NCBI GenBank assembly: GCA_964515555.1
Contig: CAZEVY010000033.1
Coordinates: 1-46,555 of the forward strand
From: CAZEVY01 sp964515555
Lineage (GTDB): Bacteria > Acidobacteriota > Terriglobia > Bryobacterales > Bryobacteraceae
Length of the DNA: 46,555 nucleotides
Reading direction: 5' to 3'
Shown here: positions 7,191 to 15,912 of the stretch, in pieces
Layout: each line of letters opens with the position of its first letter
Position numbering within the stretch: the stretch's first letter is position 1
Position numbers and translations under genes: made by a program
Notes under the pieces: model-generated
Database searches by the model: none
What the model was told of the DNA's origin: nothing
The model's input: the letters and a program-made list of their open reading frames with translations, nothing else

Positions 7191-8336
7191 ATGACCGGGG
7201 ACGACTACGCCCGCCTCGAGGACGACGTCCGCCGGAACGGCCCCGCGGCCGCGTTCGACGCGCTCGAGCGCCGGGCGCTGGAGGGCCACGATTACCCTCT
7301 GTTGTTCGACACGCTGCTGATGCGCAGCCGTCATGAGATCGGCCTTCCCCTGGTGCTGCACGACCCCGGCGCACTCTCCGGCGATCGCCGTCGCGACTAC
7401 GAATCCGCCTGCGTCGACGCCGCCCGCCGCGTCGGCACGCTTTTCCTCGAAGGCGGCGATATCGCGCGCGCATGGCCCTACTTCCGCGCCATCGGCGAGA
7501 CTGCACCGATTGCCGGGGCCATCGCGAGCCTTCCTCAGGACGCGAATCCCGACGGCGTCATCGAGATCGCCTACCAGGAGGGCGTGAACCCGCGCAAGGG
7601 ATTCGAGATGGTGCTCGAGCATCACGGCATCTGCCGCGCGATCACCGTGTTCTCGCAGTATCCGGGCGCCGACGGGCGCGCCGAATCGCTCGCGCTTCTG
7701 GTGCGCACCCTGCACGGCGAGCTCGACGCCAACCTCCGCCGCGCCATCCGCGAGCATGAAGGAGCCGATCCCGCCGAGCCGGACATCCCCTCGCTCATCC
7801 GCGATCGCGAGTGGCTCTTCGGCGAGTACAACTACTACGTCGACACCTCGCACGTGACCGCGGTGCTTCAGCTCGCGCGCGACGCCGAGGATCGCGAGAC
7901 GCTACTGCGCGCCGTCGAGATCGCCGGCTACGGCCGGCGCCTGGCCCCGATGTTCCAGTACCGCGGCGAGCCGCCCTTCGAGGACGTCTACGGTGACAAC
8001 GCCCTCTACCTGCGCGCGCTCGCCGGCGAGTGCGTCGATCAGGCCATCGCGCACTTTCGAGCCAGGGCCGCTGCCGCCGACCCCGATCAGGCCGGCACGG
8101 CGCCCGCGCAGACGCTGGTCGCGCTGCTGGTGCGATTGAAGCGCTACTCCGAGGCGGCCGACGCATCGCTCGAGTTCCTGCGCGACGCCGACCCGCGCTT
8201 CCTCGCCTGCCCCACCGTCGCGCAGCTGTTGCAGATGGCGGGCGACTACGAGCGCCTCGCGCGCCTCGGACGTGAGCGCGATAACGTACTGGAGTTCGTC
8301 GCCGGCGTGATCCAGCGCCAGGAAGGGGAGTCATGA
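7191..8336 (+). CDS. conserved-looking alpha-helical protein, unknown function
   Basis: 381 residues, no signal peptide. The sequence is rich in Ala, Arg, Asp and Glu with helical periodicity, and its C-terminal half (HFRARAAAADPDQ, LLVRLKRYSEAADASLEFL, LLQMAGDYERLARL) reads like TPR-type helical hairpins. I do not recognise a named family. The ATG at 7191 follows a duplicated GATATCATCC element. Its stop codon overlaps the start of the next gene (ATGA at 8333-8336), and that gene in turn overlaps a GNAT gene, so the three are translationally coupled and probably work together. A scaffold or chaperone role for the exported enolase-fold protein is speculation. Confidence 0.7.
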   Translation: MTGDDYARLEDDVRRNGPAAAFDALERRALEGHDYPLLFDTLLMRSRHEIGLPLVLHDPGALSGDRRRDYESACVDAARRVGTLFLEGGDIARAWPYFRAIGETAPIAGAIASLPQDANPDGVIEIAYQEGVNPRKGFEMVLEHHGICRAITVFSQYPGADGRAESLALLVRTLHGELDANLRRAIREHEGADPAEPDIPSLIRDREWLFGEYNYYVDTSHVTAVLQLARDAEDRETLLRAVEIAGYGRRLAPMFQYRGEPPFEDVYGDNALYLRALAGECVDQAIAHFRARAAAADPDQAGTAPAQTLVALLVRLKRYSEAADASLEFLRDADPRFLACPTVAQLLQMAGDYERLARLGRERDNVLEFVAGVIQRQEGES

Positions 8337-9470
8337 ACCGACGAAGTTTTCTCGCGACTGCGGGGCTCGCCGCGGCGCCGGGTGTTGCTCTTTCGCAGGA
8401 CGCTCGCGGCAAGCTGAAGATCCGCGCCCTCGAGTTCTGGCGGCTCGAAGGCCGGTACGACACCATGGCCGGCGCCAACCGCCAGCACCAGGTGCAGCCG
8501 CTGCACNNNNNNNNNNNNNNNNNNNNNNNNNNNNNNNNNNNNNNNNNNNNNNNNNNNNNNNNNNNNNNNNNNNNNNNNNNNNNNNNNNNNNNNNNNNNNN
8601 NNNNNNCGCCACGCGCGCGGCGGCCACTTCATGATGGCGATCAGCGCGGTCGACAACGCGCTCTGGGATCTGCGCGGACGATACTTCAACGCGCCGGTCT
8701 ACCGGCTGCTCGGCGGCCCCTCGCGCGACGCCGTGGAAGCCTACGGAAGCTGCCTCGGATACTCCGTCGAGCCGGAGGCCGTGCGGCGCAAGTGCGCGGA
8801 GCTTTACCGCGGGGGATTCCGCTGCCAGAAGTGGTTCATGGCGTATGGGCCGGGCGACGGCGCCGCGGGCCTGGCGAAGAGCGTCGAGCTGGTGCGCGTC
8901 CTTCGCGAGACGCTGGGCGACGACGCCGAGATCATGTTCGACGCCTTCATGGGATGGCAGCTCGACTTCGCCGTCGCCTGGGCCCGGCAGGCGGAGCGTT
9001 ACCGTCCCCGATGGATCGAGGAGGCGTTCGGAATGGACAAGCTGGAGGCCTTCGTCGAGCTGCGCCGGAAGACGACCGTGCCGGTCGCCACCGGCGAGCA
9101 CTTCTACGGGCGCTGGGAGGTGAACCGCTTCCTCGCCGCGGGCGCCATCAGCGTGGTGCAGTCCGACCCGGAATGGTGCGGCGGCGTCAGCGAGCTCGTC
9201 AAGATGTGCGCCATCGCCTCGCTCTACGACGCCCAGGTCGTTCCGCACGGGCACAATCTCCACGCAGCGCTGCACGTCGTCGCAAGCCAGCCGCCGGCGA
9301 CCTGCCCGCTGGTCGAGTACCTCATATCAAAGATGTCGACCTATTACCACTTCGAGAAGAACGTGCCGCACCCGGTGGAGGGAAAGATCGCGCTGCCGGA
9401 CCGGCCCGGCTTCGGCATCGAGTTCGACGATGCCAAAGTGGAGCGCCGCACCCACGTGAAATGGAGCTGA
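8333..9470 (+). CDS. Tat-exported enolase-superfamily protein, L-rhamnonate-dehydratase-like (interrupted by gap)
   Basis: The N-terminus MNRRSFLATAGLAAAPG is a twin-arginine signal. After the gap an enolase-superfamily (mandelate racemase subgroup) barrel follows: Asp in MFDAFMGW, Glu in WIEEAF and Glu in TGEHFYGRW as metal ligands, then PEWCGGVSE and a His base in VVPHGHNLH. These strings resemble L-rhamnonate dehydratase, which makes 2-keto-3-deoxy-L-rhamnonate; other acid-sugar dehydratases are possible. The reading frame differs on the two sides of 8507-8606, so the 100 N are nominal; about 60 residues of the capping domain appear lost. Export of such an enzyme is unusual. ATGA overlap with the gene before, 10-bp overlap with the GNAT gene after. 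Confidence 0.75.
8507..8606. other. assembly gap, 100 N, inside the enolase-superfamily gene
   Basis: Exactly 100 N. Coding frame is 2 before and 0 after (start coordinate modulo 3), so the true length must differ from 100 by a non-multiple of three unless the gene is broken. Confidence 0.95.
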
Positions 9471-10312
9471 TACCCTTCGCCGACCTCGCGCTCGCGCGCC
9501 GATTCGAGCGCGCCGAGGCCGCCGCCTGCGCAGGATTCGCCGCCGCGCGCCGCCGTCTTCAGCCCGAATGCGGCGCCGAGTGGATCGAGTGCGCCGGCGC
9601 CTACGTCGTCTTCGACACCGTCGACTCACCGGTGACGCAGTCGTTCGGTCTCGGCGTCTTCGAGCCGATCACGCCCGCGGTGCTCGACGAGATCGAGCGC
9701 TTCTACCGCGACCGCGGCGCGCACGTCGACCTCGAAGTCTGCCCCCTTGCCGGCGTCGACGCCATCCGGCTGCTGTGCGACCGCGGCTATCGCCCCATCG
9801 AGATCAGCAGCGTCACTTATCGCACCATCGCCGAACCCGAGCCGCCCGCCGATGGCGGCATCCGCGTGCGTGTCGCCGGGCCCGAAGACGCGCGCCTGTG
9901 GATCGACGTCAGCGTCAGGGGCTGGGCGCACGAGTTGCCGGAAGTCGTCGGCTTCCTCACGGACACGGCGGCGATCTACTTCGCGCACGAGAGCGAGGTC
10001 TGCTTCCTTGCCGAATTCGACGGCGTCCCTGCCGCCGCGGGCGCGCTCTGCATCCACGAAGGCGTCGCGCTCTTCGCCGGCGCGGCGACAGCACCCGAGT
10101 TCCGCCGCCGCGGCTTGCAGGCGGCGCTGCTCGAAGCGCGACTGCGCTATGCCTTCGAGCGCGGCTGCAGCCTGGCGATGATGGTCGCGATGGCCGGCAG
10201 CGACTCCCAGCGCAACGCCGAGCGCAAGGGCTTCCGCGTCGCCTACACCCGCACCAAGTGGCGGTTGGGCCCTGCGCCGACCGACGCGGCTGGAACTACG
10301 CCCGCCGTCTAG
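9461..10312 (+). CDS. GNAT-family N-acetyltransferase
   Basis: 283 residues. The C-terminal half carries the GNAT acetyl-CoA site: TAPEFRRRGLQAALL (motif A with the Arg-Arg-x-Gly loop), then LEARLRYAFERGC and SDSQRNAERKGFRVAYTR, where an Asn-Ala-Glu-Arg helix and Gly-Phe strand are typical. The N-terminal 150 residues are a second, less clear domain that may be a degenerate GNAT fold. The ATG at 9461 lies inside the end of the enolase-fold gene (10-bp overlap), which argues for translational coupling. The substrate is unknown. Confidence 0.8.
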   Translation: MELIPFADLALARRFERAEAAACAGFAAARRRLQPECGAEWIECAGAYVVFDTVDSPVTQSFGLGVFEPITPAVLDEIERFYRDRGAHVDLEVCPLAGVDAIRLLCDRGYRPIEISSVTYRTIAEPEPPADGGIRVRVAGPEDARLWIDVSVRGWAHELPEVVGFLTDTAAIYFAHESEVCFLAEFDGVPAAAGALCIHEGVALFAGAATAPEFRRRGLQAALLEARLRYAFERGCSLAMMVAMAGSDSQRNAERKGFRVAYTRTKWRLGPAPTDAAGTTPAV

Positions 10313-10320
10313 GCCGATCC

Positions 10321-10333
10321 TGCGTGCGACGCA
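10321..10333. terminator. short hairpin between convergent genes
   Basis: TGCGT-GCG-ACGCA followed by TCTTT on the plus strand, 9 bases after the GNAT stop codon. Only a 5-bp stem, so a weak terminator candidate. Confidence 0.3.
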
Positions 10334-10340
10334 TCTTTGA

Positions 10341-12275
10341 TCACCGGAAAACCGACGACGTCGAGATCGACACGTTCCCCAACGCCAGTCCCGTGTCGAT
10401 GCCCGAGGCGGAGAATGGCAGATAGATGTTGTTCTGTATTTCCACGCCGCCGTTGCCGGGAGGCAGCCCGAGCAGAATGTACGGTGGCACCGTGAACCGG
10501 CCGTCTTCTACCGGAGCCACGCAGATGAAGCCCCCGATAATCGGCGGAAGGACCTGGCCGTTGCCGCCGGTCCCGCTGATCACCACGTAAGTGCCGGGGT
10601 TGCCCCCCGTCCAGGTCACCAGCAGCCCCTGCGATTTGTCGATATTCGCCGCCGCGGCCATGTTGGTCCAGGCGAGCAGCGGATTCGAGAACTGAAAGGT
10701 CGTCGAGAAGGAACCGACGTCCGTCCCGCCTCCGCCCCGGAACGTGAATGCGCCGCCGGTTTGCGGAATCGCGCCGTTCGGCAGGCCCGCCGTGTAGGTG
10801 CCTCGAATGCCGAGCGGAATCGTCAGCCGCACGTCCAGGCCGTTCGGACCCGACAGCTCGATAATCCCCGCGTCCAGCCCCGTGAACGAAGGCGCCGGCG
10901 CGTTGATATCGACCGGGAACACCAGGCATCCGCCCGGCGAAACCGTGGGACCCACCGCGGCGGCGACTAGTCCCGTGTACCGTCCGAAGGCCCCGTTGGC
11001 GCTGTGGCTCTCTCCGCGCGGCTCCACCGCCTTGACCACTGACACCAGCCCGGCGCGTAATCCGTCCGGCCTCGACAGTTGCGTGCCGTTCAACCCCGTG
11101 ATCTGTTCCGTGCACGGTTCGCCGTTCCTCGAAATGGGCAGCGTGACCGCGTTGCTGACGACGCTTCCGGTGACCGCGACGACGGAAATGAAGCATCCCA
11201 GCGGCACATTCGCCGGAATCGTCAGGTTGATCTGGTTCACGCCCGGATATCCCGACGAGCCTTGATACAGGATGATCCCCAGCACCGCGCCGAAATAAAC
11301 CTGGAGATTCGTGTTCACTGCGTGCGGCGTCGTCGAAAAGATGGTGTCGCTGTCTTCGGGGTCGGAGCCGAGTCCCGTGGTCCACAGCACGACGTTCTGG
11401 GTCGGCGTTCCCGGGTTGGCGAACGTCAGCAGCGCCCCGGTCACCGCGTCGGTGGCGACGCCCAGGCCGCCGTTGTACGAGTTGATCCCCACCGCGCTCG
11501 GGACCACCCGGATTGCCGCCGGAGGACTCGTCGCCCCGCGATACGTCACCGTCAGCGTCCCGGTCCCCACCGGCGTCGCCGCCGGCAGCACCGCGGCGAT
11601 CTGCGTGGGTGTGGCGTACCAGATCCCCGGCCGCGTAGTGACGCCGTTCACGACCACCGTGATACTCGTGCCGTTCAGCGTCGTCGGAATACCCGGGGGC
11701 GCGCTCGACTGAAGCACCAGAGCGCCCTGGTCGGCCAGATTGCGCCCGGCGATTATGAACAGGCTGCTCGGCGCGATGCCGTAGTTCGGGAAGCCCGCCG
11801 GGATGCCGCTCGAGTTGTTCTGGATCGCCGTCACCGCCGGACCCGCTGGGGGCGCCGGCGCGATGAAGGTCGTGAATTGCAGCGTGATCGTGGTGCCGCT
11901 CTTGGCCGTCACCAGCACCTTCGCGACGTTGCCGCCGTTGGTGCCGACGGCGAATACGGCGTTGACCACCAGTGCCGCCGCCTGAATCGGCGCCGACGAG
12001 CCGATCACCAGGAAAGGCCGCAGTTGCCCCTCCACCAGCAGGTCGAACGCCGCCGCCCCGCCGGGGATGTTCGCCGCCCGCGCGCGCCCTTGCGGCGCCA
12101 GCGTGGTCCCGTTCCACAGCAGGTCGCCGCCCGAAGCCGCCACGGCGCCGGTGTCGAGGTTCAGCGACGTGTTCGCCTGAAGCGTGGTCGTCTGGCTGAT
12201 GTCCGCCCGCGCCGCCATCGGAATCGAGAGCGCCGCGACAGCCGCGGCAGCCCACCGCCAACCGGCCACTTTCAT
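10341..12275 (-). CDS. secreted TIGR03437-family protein
   Basis: 644 residues. The start at 12275 is fixed by AGGAGG six bases upstream and by a signal peptide (MKVAGWRWAAAAVAALSIPMAARA). The centre contains IPTTLNGTSITVVVNGV, GIWYATPTQIAAVLP and GTGTLTVTYRG, followed by VVLWTTGLGS and GYPGVNQINLTIP: the pattern of the Solibacter-type C-terminal domain TIGR03437, a beta-sandwich of unknown function found repeatedly in secreted Acidobacteria proteins. Unusually, about 230 more residues follow that domain. Gly/Thr/Val-rich composition fits a surface or matrix protein. It is the last gene of a six-gene minus-strand run, 22 bp after the FAH-family gene. Confidence 0.85.
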   Translation of the reverse strand: MKVAGWRWAAAAVAALSIPMAARADISQTTTLQANTSLNLDTGAVAASGGDLLWNGTTLAPQGRARAANIPGGAAAFDLLVEGQLRPFLVIGSSAPIQAAALVVNAVFAVGTNGGNVAKVLVTAKSGTTITLQFTTFIAPAPPAGPAVTAIQNNSSGIPAGFPNYGIAPSSLFIIAGRNLADQGALVLQSSAPPGIPTTLNGTSITVVVNGVTTRPGIWYATPTQIAAVLPAATPVGTGTLTVTYRGATSPPAAIRVVPSAVGINSYNGGLGVATDAVTGALLTFANPGTPTQNVVLWTTGLGSDPEDSDTIFSTTPHAVNTNLQVYFGAVLGIILYQGSSGYPGVNQINLTIPANVPLGCFISVVAVTGSVVSNAVTLPISRNGEPCTEQITGLNGTQLSRPDGLRAGLVSVVKAVEPRGESHSANGAFGRYTGLVAAAVGPTVSPGGCLVFPVDINAPAPSFTGLDAGIIELSGPNGLDVRLTIPLGIRGTYTAGLPNGAIPQTGGAFTFRGGGGTDVGSFSTTFQFSNPLLAWTNMAAAANIDKSQGLLVTWTGGNPGTYVVISGTGGNGQVLPPIIGGFICVAPVEDGRFTVPPYILLGLPPGNGGVEIQNNIYLPFSASGIDTGLALGNVSISTSSVFR

Positions 12276-12297
12276 CGCGAACCTCCTGCTAACGAAC

Positions 12298-13146
12298 CTA
12301 CGCCGCCACAACGGCCGCCGGATTCGACAACTCCCCGATCTCGGCGACGTGAATCGTCACCACGTCGCCCGCCGCCAGCGCGCTCTCTTCGGTGACGATG
12401 ATCCCGGTCCCGGTCAGCAGCACCGAACCCGCCGGCACCGTGTTGGCGCGCAGCAGGTACTCCACCAGCGTCTCGATCTTGCGCCCCAGCTTCGCAGTCG
12501 AAACTTCGCCCGAGAATATCGTCTGCCGGTCGCGCGAAATCCTGCAGGTCATTTGAAGCTTGTACGGATCGGCGATCTCGTCCGGCGTGACGATTACCGG
12601 CCCCAGCGCGCAGCACCCGTTGTACACCTTCGACTGCGGCAGATACAGCGGATTCTCGCGCTCAATATCCCACGCCGAGACGTCGTTCGCCAGCGTGTAG
12701 CCCAGCACCTTGCCACCCGCGCCCAGCACCACCGCCAGCTCCGGCTCCGGCGCCGTGAACTTCGAATCCGGCCGCAGCCCGATCGGCTTGCGCGGGCCGA
12801 CGCACACCCGCGCCGTCCCCTTGAAGAACACCTCCGGCCGCGCCGCCGAGTAGACGTGCGCGTAGAAACCCTCGCGCGTTCCGTGCTCGGCGTCGCGAAA
12901 CGAAGCGCTCGATTCGTACGTGCAGCCGCACGCCCACACCTCGGCCGGGTGGATCGGAATGATCGGCTCCAGCTCCTCCGGATGCGCGCTCGCCAGTTGC
13001 GCCGCCAGCCGCGGCAGCTCCACGCCGTCGCGCTCGGAGCGCTGAAGCAGCTCCTGCACCGTGTAGTTGGGAATCGGCCGCGCCGTCTGGCCCTCGAAGA
13101 CCGCCGCGGTCACGCCGCCCCGCCACTTCACCTGTCCGAGTCTCAT
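12298..13146 (-). CDS. fumarylacetoacetate-hydrolase-family protein, KdaD-like
   Basis: 282 residues of the FAH fold. Metal ligands are Glu134 and Glu136 (in APEPEL) and Asp155 (in ANDVSAWDIE), with ENPLYLPQSKVYNGCCALGP and LLTGTGI following. These strings resemble the branch that includes 2-keto-3-deoxy-D-arabinonate dehydratase of archaea; this is judged from memory. Its upstream neighbour is an aldehyde dehydrogenase of the 2-oxoglutarate-semialdehyde type, 32 bp away, and the pair would convert 2-keto-3-deoxypentonate to 2-oxoglutarate (Weimberg-type oxidation). An alternative is a hydrolase of 2,4-diketo-3-deoxy sugar acids as in the non-phosphorylating rhamnose route. Cytoplasmic. Confidence 0.8.
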   Translation of the reverse strand: MRLGQVKWRGGVTAAVFEGQTARPIPNYTVQELLQRSERDGVELPRLAAQLASAHPEELEPIIPIHPAEVWACGCTYESSASFRDAEHGTREGFYAHVYSAARPEVFFKGTARVCVGPRKPIGLRPDSKFTAPEPELAVVLGAGGKVLGYTLANDVSAWDIERENPLYLPQSKVYNGCCALGPVIVTPDEIADPYKLQMTCRISRDRQTIFSGEVSTAKLGRKIETLVEYLLRANTVPAGSVLLTGTGIIVTEESALAAGDVVTIHVAEIGELSNPAAVVAA

Positions 13147-13178
13147 GGATGATTACGCCGCCCGCCTGTCCAATCGAT

Positions 13179-14624
13179 TTAGTATTTCAGATACACCGTC
13201 TTGTAATCGCTGTAGAATTCCATCGCCGCCGGACCCTGTTCCTTCGGACCGAAACTCGAATCCTTGGTCCCGCCGAAGGGCAGCTGATACTCGACGCCCG
13301 CGCTCGGCAGGTTCACCGTCAGCAGCCCCGCCTCCATGCGATGCACGTACTCGAACACGCGCGAGACGTTGGTGGTCTGCACCGAGGCCGAGAGTCCGAA
13401 CGGGACGTTGTTGGCGATCCGCAGCGCGTCGCCGAAATCCGCGGCCTTCATGACCGCCAGCACCGGCCCGAAGATCTCCTCGCGCGCGATCGTCATCTCC
13501 TCGGTCACGCCCGCGAAAATCGTCGGCTCGACGAAATAGCCCTTGTCGAAGCCCGGCCCCGTCATGCGATTGCCGCCCACCAGCGGCGGTCCCGCCTCGC
13601 GCCGCCCGATCTCGATGTAGCGCAGGTTCGTGTCGAGCTGCGCCTGGTCGATCGCCGGCCCGATGTCGATGCCCGCCTCCAGCCCGTTGCCGATCTTCAG
13701 CTTCTTCGTGCGCTCCACCAGCGCGGCCAGAAACAGGTCGTAGATGGGCGCCTCGACGATCGCCCGGCTGGTCGCCGTGCACTTCTGTCCCGTCGAGAAA
13801 AACGCCCCGTTGACGACATTTTCCACCGCCGAGGCGAAGTCGCAGTCGGCGCACACGATCGTCGGGTTCTTGCCGCCCATCTCCAGTTGAATGCGCAGGC
13901 GGCGCTTCGACGCCTCGGCGTGCAGCCAGTTCCCCACCTCGCACGATCCGGTGAACGACACCCCCCGGATCGCCGGCGCCTCCACCAGTGCCCGTCCCAA
14001 CTCGCCGCCCGGTCCCGCCACGAAGTTGACGACGCCCTTCGGAATTCCCGCGTCGTGGCACGCCTCCACGATCCGCCACGCGCTCAGCGGCGCCGCCGAC
14101 GCCGGCTTCAGCACCGCCGTGTTGCCGCAGATCAGCGCCGGCGCCAGCTTCCAGGCCGGAATCGCGATCGGAAAATTCCACGGCGTCACCAGGCCCACCA
14201 CGCCGATCGGTTTCCGCAGCGCGAACATGTGCACGCGGTCGCGCTCCGAGGGAACCAGCATGCCCGGCATGCGCGCGCCCTCGCCGGCGAAATACCGGAA
14301 AATATTGATCGCGCGACGTACCTCGCCGCGCGCCTCCGGCAGCGTCTTGCCCTCCTCGCGCGTCATCTCGACGGCGCAGGCCTCGGCCCGGGAGTCCAGC
14401 AGGTCGGCGACTTTATAGAGATAGTTGCCACGGGCCGGCGCCGTCATTCCGGCCCAGCCCGCCAGCGCCGCCTGCGCCGCCTCGGCCGCGCACGCCAGAT
14501 CGGCGGCTGAGCCCTTTCCCATGTTGCCGACGATCTCGCCGGTGTTCGCCGGGTTGCGGTTCTCGAACGTCGGACCGTCCACCCATTGGCCGTTAATGTA
14601 GTTGCGGAATGTTTCCATGCTCAT
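13179..14624 (-). CDS. aldehyde dehydrogenase, probable 2-oxoglutarate semialdehyde type
   Basis: NAD(P)-dependent aldehyde dehydrogenase of 481 residues, normal family length. Catalytic residues are visible: Asn150 in PWNFP, Lys173 in LKPAS, Glu248 in LEMGGKNP and nucleophile Cys282 in FFSTGQKCTATSR. The last string is typical of 2-oxoglutarate semialdehyde (2,5-dioxovalerate) dehydrogenases of the YcbD type, which finish oxidative degradation of pentoses and of glucarate/galactarate. The FAH-family gene follows 32 bp downstream and LemA ends 3 bp upstream. A second ATG at 14618 could serve as start. Succinate or lactaldehyde semialdehyde dehydrogenase activity cannot be excluded. Confidence 0.88.
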   Translation of the reverse strand: MSMETFRNYINGQWVDGPTFENRNPANTGEIVGNMGKGSAADLACAAEAAQAALAGWAGMTAPARGNYLYKVADLLDSRAEACAVEMTREEGKTLPEARGEVRRAINIFRYFAGEGARMPGMLVPSERDRVHMFALRKPIGVVGLVTPWNFPIAIPAWKLAPALICGNTAVLKPASAAPLSAWRIVEACHDAGIPKGVVNFVAGPGGELGRALVEAPAIRGVSFTGSCEVGNWLHAEASKRRLRIQLEMGGKNPTIVCADCDFASAVENVVNGAFFSTGQKCTATSRAIVEAPIYDLFLAALVERTKKLKIGNGLEAGIDIGPAIDQAQLDTNLRYIEIGRREAGPPLVGGNRMTGPGFDKGYFVEPTIFAGVTEEMTIAREEIFGPVLAVMKAADFGDALRIANNVPFGLSASVQTTNVSRVFEYVHRMEAGLLTVNLPSAGVEYQLPFGGTKDSSFGPKEQGPAAMEFYSDYKTVYLKY

Positions 14625-14627
14625 TGT

Positions 14628-15185
14628 TCAGAATTTCACCTTGGGAGCTTCCTTGGCCGCGGGCGCCGCGCGAAAATAATCGTCGTTGCGCTGGAAGCCG
14701 AACAGCGCCGCCGTGACGTTGCGCGGGAACAGCGCGATCGATGTATTGTACTTCTGCAAGGCGTCGTTGTAGGTACGCCGCGCCACCGCCACCCGATTCT
14801 CCGATCCCGCCAGTTCGTCCTGCAACCGCAGGAAATTCTCGTTCGACTTCAGCGCCGGGTAGTTCTCCACCACCACGAGCAGACGCCCCAGCGCGCCGTC
14901 GAGTCTCTGGTTCGCTTCGATCTTCTCAGTCGGCGTGCGCGCTCCGGCGAGCGCCGCGCGCGCGTTTGCCAGGTTCTCGAAGACGTCTCTCTCCTGCTTG
15001 GCGAAACCCTTCACGGTCTCCACGAGATTGGGGATCAGGTCGGCGCGCCGCTGGAGCGTGATCTCCACCTCCGACCATCCGCGCGCCACCGCCTCGCGCT
15101 GCCCCGTCAGGTCGTTGTAGCCGCCTGCCACCGCCACGCCCAGCACCACGGCTCCCGCCGCCACCGCGATCAACGCTATCTTCAT
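14628..15185 (-). CDS. LemA family protein
   Basis: 185 residues: an N-terminal membrane anchor (about residues 3-22, with Gly/Ala/Val), then the LemA helical domain with GWSEVEITLQRRADLIPNLV, the hallmark NLVETVKG and a YNDALQKYN segment near the end. LemA proteins are membrane-anchored helical bundles of uncertain role, often beside TPM-domain proteins, as here with one gene in between. GGTGAGGGA precedes the ATG. Stop is 3 bases before the aldehyde dehydrogenase start, so it is in the same transcript. Confidence 0.92.
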   Translation of the reverse strand: MKIALIAVAAGAVVLGVAVAGGYNDLTGQREAVARGWSEVEITLQRRADLIPNLVETVKGFAKQERDVFENLANARAALAGARTPTEKIEANQRLDGALGRLLVVVENYPALKSNENFLRLQDELAGSENRVAVARRTYNDALQKYNTSIALFPRNVTAALFGFQRNDDYFRAAPAAKEAPKVKF

Positions 15186-15195
15186 TCCCTCACCT

Positions 15196-15906
15196 TCACG
15201 ACTCCAGCCGGTTCACGGCGTCCACCACCGTTTGAATCCCCTTCAAGTATTGTGCCAACAGCTCTTCCGGCTGCAACGACCGCGCCTTCACGGCGCCCTC
15301 GCGCAGGTCGAGCAGCGTGCGCAGCGGCGCCGCGTCCAGGCCGAGCCTCTCCTCCGCCTGCGCCACGATCTCCCGCTTCTGCCATTTCGCATCCACGCCC
15401 GCCAGCCGCAGCGCATGCCGCGTCAGCACGCAGAAGGTCGATACCGAGTCGGCCATCAGCCGCAGCAGCAGGTCGCCGTCGAACAGGACGCCGGCCGCGC
15501 GCTGCCGCAGCCGCAACAGCTTGGCGCGCAGCTCGTGCTCCACCATGGCGCGATAGTAGCGGTCGTCGATCTTCAGGCCCTCGATCACGTCGGCGCCGTG
15601 GAGCACCCGCCGCCGGTCGCGCATGTCGTGGAACTCGATCGGAAAACAGTCGGTCGATTGCCGCGTTTCCTGCTCGCCCATCAGCAGCGGCGCCGGGTTG
15701 CCGAGCTCGCGCCACCAGCGGAATACCGGCTCGCTGTCGTGCAGCTCGCGCGTCCCCACCTCGCGCAGCACGCAGAAGATGTTGATGTCGGAGAAGCGGC
15801 CGTTGTGGTCGCCCGCCGCCGCCGAGCCGTAGAGCACCACCGAGACCAGCCGGTCGCCGTAGGTCTTCGTCAGCTTGTCGAGCAATTGATCCAGGACTTT
15901 CTGCAT
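15196..15906 (-). CDS. nucleotidyltransferase-domain protein
   Basis: 236 residues. The N-terminal 60 residues hold the Pol-beta-type nucleotidyltransferase signature SVVLYGSAAAGDHNG with SDINIFCV: Gly-Ser helix start and a metal-binding Asp. The canonical second Asp (DxD) is replaced: the motif reads Asp-Ile-Asn, so catalysis may be altered. The C-terminal half is helical, as in HEPN-like or KNTase-C partners. It lies 7 bp after the TPM gene and 10 bp before lemA. Role unknown; it could adenylylate a protein or small molecule, or be an inactive regulator. Confidence 0.75.
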   Translation of the reverse strand: MQKVLDQLLDKLTKTYGDRLVSVVLYGSAAAGDHNGRFSDINIFCVLREVGTRELHDSEPVFRWWRELGNPAPLLMGEQETRQSTDCFPIEFHDMRDRRRVLHGADVIEGLKIDDRYYRAMVEHELRAKLLRLRQRAAGVLFDGDLLLRLMADSVSTFCVLTRHALRLAGVDAKWQKREIVAQAEERLGLDAAPLRTLLDLREGAVKARSLQPEELLAQYLKGIQTVVDAVNRLES

Positions 15907-15912
15907 CGCCGC

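Noticed and set aside
11079..12395. 438-codon plus-strand frame over the TIGR03437 gene
   Set aside because: Arg/His-rich shadow; the minus strand has the signal peptide, AGGAGG and domain motifs.
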